From assembly GCA_030621535.1 (NCBI GenBank), contig JAUXHM010000007.1, positions 1 through 15,438 of the forward strand: a stretch of DNA of 15,438 nt. Reading direction: 5' to 3'. Below the pieces are notes generated by a model. That model was not told where the DNA came from and did not search any database. It saw nothing but the letters and a program-made list of their open reading frames with translations. A program made the translations under genes and the position numbers. The stretch comes from Candidatus Methanophagales archaeon (GTDB taxonomy: Archaea; Halobacteriota; Syntropharchaeia; Alkanophagales; Methanospirareceae). Below are positions 12,337 through 15,438 of the stretch, one piece after another; the stretch's first letter is position 1; each line of letters begins with the position of its first letter.

Positions 12337-13869
12337 ATGTTAAGCCCCGTTGAACAGTTTCCTGTGCTTGTGGTTGCCATATCCATGCTTTCTGCTTTCA
12401 TTATTTTAATCGCTGGTCGGGTGAACAAGAAATCGTGCTGTTTTATTTCCATTGCAACTATTCTCCTTCAACTCATCATGGCTTTTTTTATCCTGAATCA
12501 TGTCCTCACAAAAGGAACCATACATTACTGGCTCGGCGGATGGAAGCCGCCCTGGGGCATAGAATATCTCGTGGATGCTTTGAACGCTTATGTACTGGTC
12601 ATCGTTCTGTTTTTAGGCTTGCTATGCGCAATACATTCAAAGAGTAGTATAGAGCACGAAGTCCCGGGTAAAAATGCCTCCTTCTTTACCGTGTATCAAC
12701 TCTTTATAACTGGTTTATGCGGTGTAACCGTCACTGGCGATATATTTAACATGTATGTTTTTATTGAGATATTGTCCTTAGCTGCGTATGCATTAGTAGC
12801 TTCAAAAGGTGGGATAGCACTGAGGGCTGGTTTTACTTACCTCGTTATGGGTTCTATTGGTGCTTGCTTCTTTTTGCTCGGCATAGGTTTCCTGTATGCG
12901 GTTACGGGCTCGCTGAACATACATGACCTCTCGCTTCTATTGCCACCGCTATACGGAAACAGAGTAGTTCAAGCGGCTTTTATTTTCTTCATCGTAGGAT
13001 TGGGTATAAAAATGGCTATCTTTCCGCTTCATACCTGGTTGCCGGATGCACACCCCGCTGCACCCAGTCCAATCTCAGCAATGCTGAGCGGAATCATGAT
13101 AATGGTTGGATTTTATGCGTTAATTAGGGTGTTGTTTACGCTCTACCCCTTCTACTACAATTATGGTCTTATCTTGCTTATCCTGGGTCTTCTGTCAATG
13201 ACAGTGGCAAACCTCTTTGCCTTCTTCCAAAAGGACTTGAAAAGACTTCTTGCTTACTCGAGCATTGTCAATATGGGTATTGTAGCCACAGGTGCGGGAG
13301 TTGCCGCTTATATTCTCTCAACCGTGGCTGAACCATCAAAATCTCCTCCAGAAGCAGCATCTTTAGCTATGGCGGGCGCCTTACTCCATATTTTAAGTCA
13401 TGGTGTAGGCAAAGCGCTGGTTTTCTTAGGTTCGGGTAACATTCATTACGGTATCCACACCAGGGAGCTTGCGAAAATGGGTGGCATTGGACGCGACATG
13501 CCCTTTACCGGTTACTCAATGACGGTGGGCTTGCTCTCATTATTAGGCTTGCCTCCGTTACTCGGTTTTTGGAGTAAACTCTTAATAATAATGTCTGTGG
13601 CATTGGCAATTCGTTCAGTTGGTGGTGTGGTGCTAATTACGACTTTTATCCTTTTCTTATTTAATGTTGTATATGCCGCTGCATATTATCTTAGAGTGAC
13701 GAAGGTTTTAATGATCGAAAGCGGTGCTGTTAGGACCCACGAGGCACCCTTTCCAATGGTATTCCCAGTTGTTGTTTTTGCGCTCTTCTGTTTAATTGGG
13801 GGTTTATTCCCTATTTCACTCATTAGAGTAGCCGTAAGGGCATCACTTATAATTTTAGGAGGTGGGTGA
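12337..13869 (+). CDS. mnhD: Mrp antiporter subunit MnhD/MrpD (NuoM/NuoN-like)
   Basis: 510 residues with about 14 membrane helices, normal for MrpD and MbhH. It is one of the large antiporter-like proteins that carry ions across the membrane and are homologous to NuoL/M/N. The key residues are present: Glu144 in YVFIEILSL, Lys225 in GIKMAIFPLHTWLPDAHPAA, a second lysine pair in FFQKDLKRLLAYSS, and a histidine-containing LLHILSHGVGKALVF helix. AKMGGIGRDMPFT and LPPLLGFWSK are also family signatures. No truncation or frameshift is seen. The ATG at 12337 follows AAGGAAT. The 3' end, AGGAGGTGGGTGA, also provides the ribosome site for the next gene, so the two are coupled. Confidence 0.94.
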   Translation: MLSPVEQFPVLVVAISMLSAFIILIAGRVNKKSCCFISIATILLQLIMAFFILNHVLTKGTIHYWLGGWKPPWGIEYLVDALNAYVLVIVLFLGLLCAIHSKSSIEHEVPGKNASFFTVYQLFITGLCGVTVTGDIFNMYVFIEILSLAAYALVASKGGIALRAGFTYLVMGSIGACFFLLGIGFLYAVTGSLNIHDLSLLLPPLYGNRVVQAAFIFFIVGLGIKMAIFPLHTWLPDAHPAAPSPISAMLSGIMIMVGFYALIRVLFTLYPFYYNYGLILLILGLLSMTVANLFAFFQKDLKRLLAYSSIVNMGIVATGAGVAAYILSTVAEPSKSPPEAASLAMAGALLHILSHGVGKALVFLGSGNIHYGIHTRELAKMGGIGRDMPFTGYSMTVGLLSLLGLPPLLGFWSKLLIIMSVALAIRSVGGVVLITTFILFLFNVVYAAAYYLRVTKVLMIESGAVRTHEAPFPMVFPVVVFALFCLIGGLFPISLIRVAVRASLIILGGG

Positions 13870-13870
13870 G

Positions 13871-15418
13871 TTGGCGATAGTGGAATCCATAAGTCCGTTG
13901 TTAGCAATTTCATGCCCCTTTATTTGTGTTTTTCTCGTATTACTCTTCAGGAAGCAACCAAACATAAGAGAGAGCTGCACGATGCTCGCAAGCATAATGC
14001 AGTTTTTGATAGTCTTTTCTATGGCTCCGATTATTGTAGCAGGAAATGTGATCGAATGTCCGCTCTTTACTATATTTACCGGGCTTGATTTTATATTCAG
14101 AGTAGATGCTTTTGGTCTTATATTCGCTATTACTTCTTCTTTCCTCTGGATTCTGGTGTCGTCCTACTCCATAGGATATATGAGATCGCTGCACGAACAC
14201 GCGCAGACGAGATACTACGCCTGTTTCGCTTTAGCCATTTTCGGTGCGGTGGGCATAGCACTGTCCAAGAACCTGATTACATTGTACTTTTTTTATGAGG
14301 CATTAACTATCTCAACGTATCCGTTAGTGGCTCACAACGGCTTAGCGGAATGGGGACATAAGCAAGAGCAGTCAGAGCAGGCAGAGGAAGCACGATTTGC
14401 AGGTCGTAAATACTTAGCTTATTTGCTTACTTCGGGTTGGTTCTTCTTTGTTGCGATAGTGTTAACGTTTTACCTTACCGGGACGACAGACTTTGAGAAC
14501 GGAGGAATATTAACAGTTGCTTCGGCTTCGCGCATGACATTGATGCTGCTATTTGCGCTCTTCATGCTGGGCTCCATGAAAGCTGCATATATGCCTTTCC
14601 ACTCATGGTTGCCAACGGCAATGGCTGCGCCTACACCGGTGAGTGCGCTCTTGCATGCCGTAGCAGTGGTGAAGGCGGGGGTGTTCGTAGTCGTCAGAGT
14701 TGTGTGTTACATATATGGTATAGAGTTGATGGGTGCGATCGGTCTGGGGTTAATACTCGTTTCCATAGCAGCGTTCACAATGATTGTCGCTTCTCTGATT
14801 GCAATCGCACAGGACAACTTGAAAAAAAGACTCGCTTATTCCACCATAAGCCAGTTGTCTTATATCCTCTTTGGCGTGGCGTTGTTAAACACGATGGGGG
14901 TACAAGGAGCAATGCTTCATATCCCTTTTCATGGCTTTATGAAGATAACGCTGTTTATGTGCGCAGGTGCGATAATAGTAGTTACAGGCAAGAAGAACGT
15001 AAGCGAGATGGGTGGCATAGGAAGAACAATGCCGGTAACAATGGTGGCATTCACAATAGGCGCGCTTGGTATGAGCGGCATCCCTCCTGTGTGTGGGCTT
15101 ATAAGTAAATGGTATCTCTGCTTAGGTACGTTAGATGCACATTCTCTGGGTCTGCTGGCTGTTCTTTTGATAAGTTCTCTGCTGGATATCGTTTATTTCT
15201 TCCCGATAATCTATACTGCGTTCTTTGGTAAACCCAAAGGGTGGACGAATGGTGGAAATGAGAATAAGAAAACCGTGATAAAAGAGGCATCTATTTTCAT
15301 GCTTGTTCCCCTGACCTTGACGGCAATTTTCTCCATCGTATTCTGCCTGTTCCCGAACACGTTTTATATACTGGAGCTTGCAAAACTCGCAGTTGCAGGT
15401 TTAGGAGGAGGTGTGTGA
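13871..15418 (+). CDS. NuoL/MrpA-N-like antiporter subunit
   Basis: 515 residues with about 14 membrane helices. The sequence resembles the NuoL/ND5-like N-terminal part of MrpA: DAFGLIFAITSSFLWILVS, YSIGYM, YFFYEALTI (Glu143), SMKAAYMPFHSWLP (Lys237) followed by AMAAPTPVSALLHAVAVVKA, NLKKRLAYSTISQLSY, and HGFMKITLFMCAGAI. It lacks the C-terminal MrpA domains, which in this operon are the separate MbhD- and MbhE-like genes. It could equally be named a second MrpD-type protein; the ALLHAVAVVKAGVF helix favours NuoL/MrpA. Start: GTG at 13862 lies inside the AGGAGG ribosome site, while TTG at 13871 is 8 nt after it, so TTG is preferred; GTG at 13880 is another candidate. A hydrophilic loop (about 163-180, HKQEQSEQAEEARFAG) interrupts the helices. 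Its end, GGAGGAGGTG, leads into a probable further gene. Confidence 0.9.
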   Translation: MAIVESISPLLAISCPFICVFLVLLFRKQPNIRESCTMLASIMQFLIVFSMAPIIVAGNVIECPLFTIFTGLDFIFRVDAFGLIFAITSSFLWILVSSYSIGYMRSLHEHAQTRYYACFALAIFGAVGIALSKNLITLYFFYEALTISTYPLVAHNGLAEWGHKQEQSEQAEEARFAGRKYLAYLLTSGWFFFVAIVLTFYLTGTTDFENGGILTVASASRMTLMLLFALFMLGSMKAAYMPFHSWLPTAMAAPTPVSALLHAVAVVKAGVFVVVRVVCYIYGIELMGAIGLGLILVSIAAFTMIVASLIAIAQDNLKKRLAYSTISQLSYILFGVALLNTMGVQGAMLHIPFHGFMKITLFMCAGAIIVVTGKKNVSEMGGIGRTMPVTMVAFTIGALGMSGIPPVCGLISKWYLCLGTLDAHSLGLLAVLLISSLLDIVYFFPIIYTAFFGKPKGWTNGGNENKKTVIKEASIFMLVPLTLTAIFSIVFCLFPNTFYILELAKLAVAGLGGGV

Positions 15419-15425
15419 AGTAGAA

Positions 15426-15438
15426 ATGAAGATGAAGA
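15426..15438 (+). CDS. Probable start of another operon gene (cut by window end)
   Basis: An ATG at 15426 lies 7 bp after the preceding stop and about 14 nt after GGAGGAGGTG. Only four codons fit before the window ends, so nothing can be said of the product. A further NuoM/MrpD-like subunit, or genes linking the module to an electron-transfer complex, would be the natural expectation. Confidence 0.35.

Noticed and set aside
14605..15108. Plus-strand 167-residue frame inside the NuoL-like gene
   Set aside because: Out-of-frame reading of a transmembrane gene; Cys/Arg/Ser-rich with no hydrophobic pattern.
1..15438. tRNA or rRNA genes
   Set aside because: No cloverleaf-like segment with GGTTCRA-type T-arm or rRNA-like conserved block was noticed in the intergenic regions; this was checked by eye only.

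Overview
The window looks archaeal, most likely from a euryarchaeote of the methanogen/ANME type. Supporting signs are a Taw3-type wyosine tRNA-modification gene, a single-domain KaiC-like ATPase, a Roadblock/LC7 protein, a MOFRL-type glycerate 2-kinase, an archaeal-style split Mrp/Mbh antiporter module, A/T-rich TATA-like boxes (one with a BRE-like CGAAA) and frequent GTG/TTG starts with GGAGG or GGTGA ribosome sites. An ANME-1-like or related genome is my inference; there is no rRNA marker gene here to prove it.

Layout. (1) Bases 1-1311, plus strand: the tail of a PAS-domain protein cut by the window edge, then two stand-alone receiver-domain response regulators. (2) Bases 1317-6784, minus strand: a run that reads KaiC-like ATPase -> glycerate 2-kinase -> hybrid REC-PAS-histidine kinase -> GT-A glycosyltransferase resembling glucosyl-/mannosyl-glycerate synthases. 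It converges on the response regulators with 5 bp between stops. (3) Bases 6785-9338: a Roadblock/LC7 protein, then a disordered accessory patch (coding remnant, small unidentified ORF, truncated PIN-domain toxin with a 41-residue partner), then taw3. Three long imperfect inverted repeats lie in the intergenic gaps of this region, each with its own sequence. (4) Bases 9339-15418, plus strand: a membrane antiporter operon in the order MnhF, MnhG, MnhE, MbhD-like (DUF4040), MbhE-like, MnhB, MnhC, MnhD, NuoL/MrpA-like. The genes are coupled by 4-10 bp overlaps or tiny gaps, with two breaks (63 and 153 bp) that carry possible internal promoters. A further gene probably starts at 15426.

How the genes may work together. 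The antiporter module should move Na+ against H+ across the membrane; MrpA is split into separate NuoL-like, MbhD-like and MbhE-like proteins, as in archaeal Mrp and membrane-bound hydrogenase complexes. The glycosyltransferase and glycerate kinase could make and recycle a glycosylglycerate compatible solute. Together with the sensor kinase and regulators, this suggests an ion/osmotic-stress neighbourhood; that link is inference.

The most unusual feature is the MbhE-like subunit. It is nearly twice the usual length because about 88 soluble-looking residues sit between its two conserved membrane-associated blocks.
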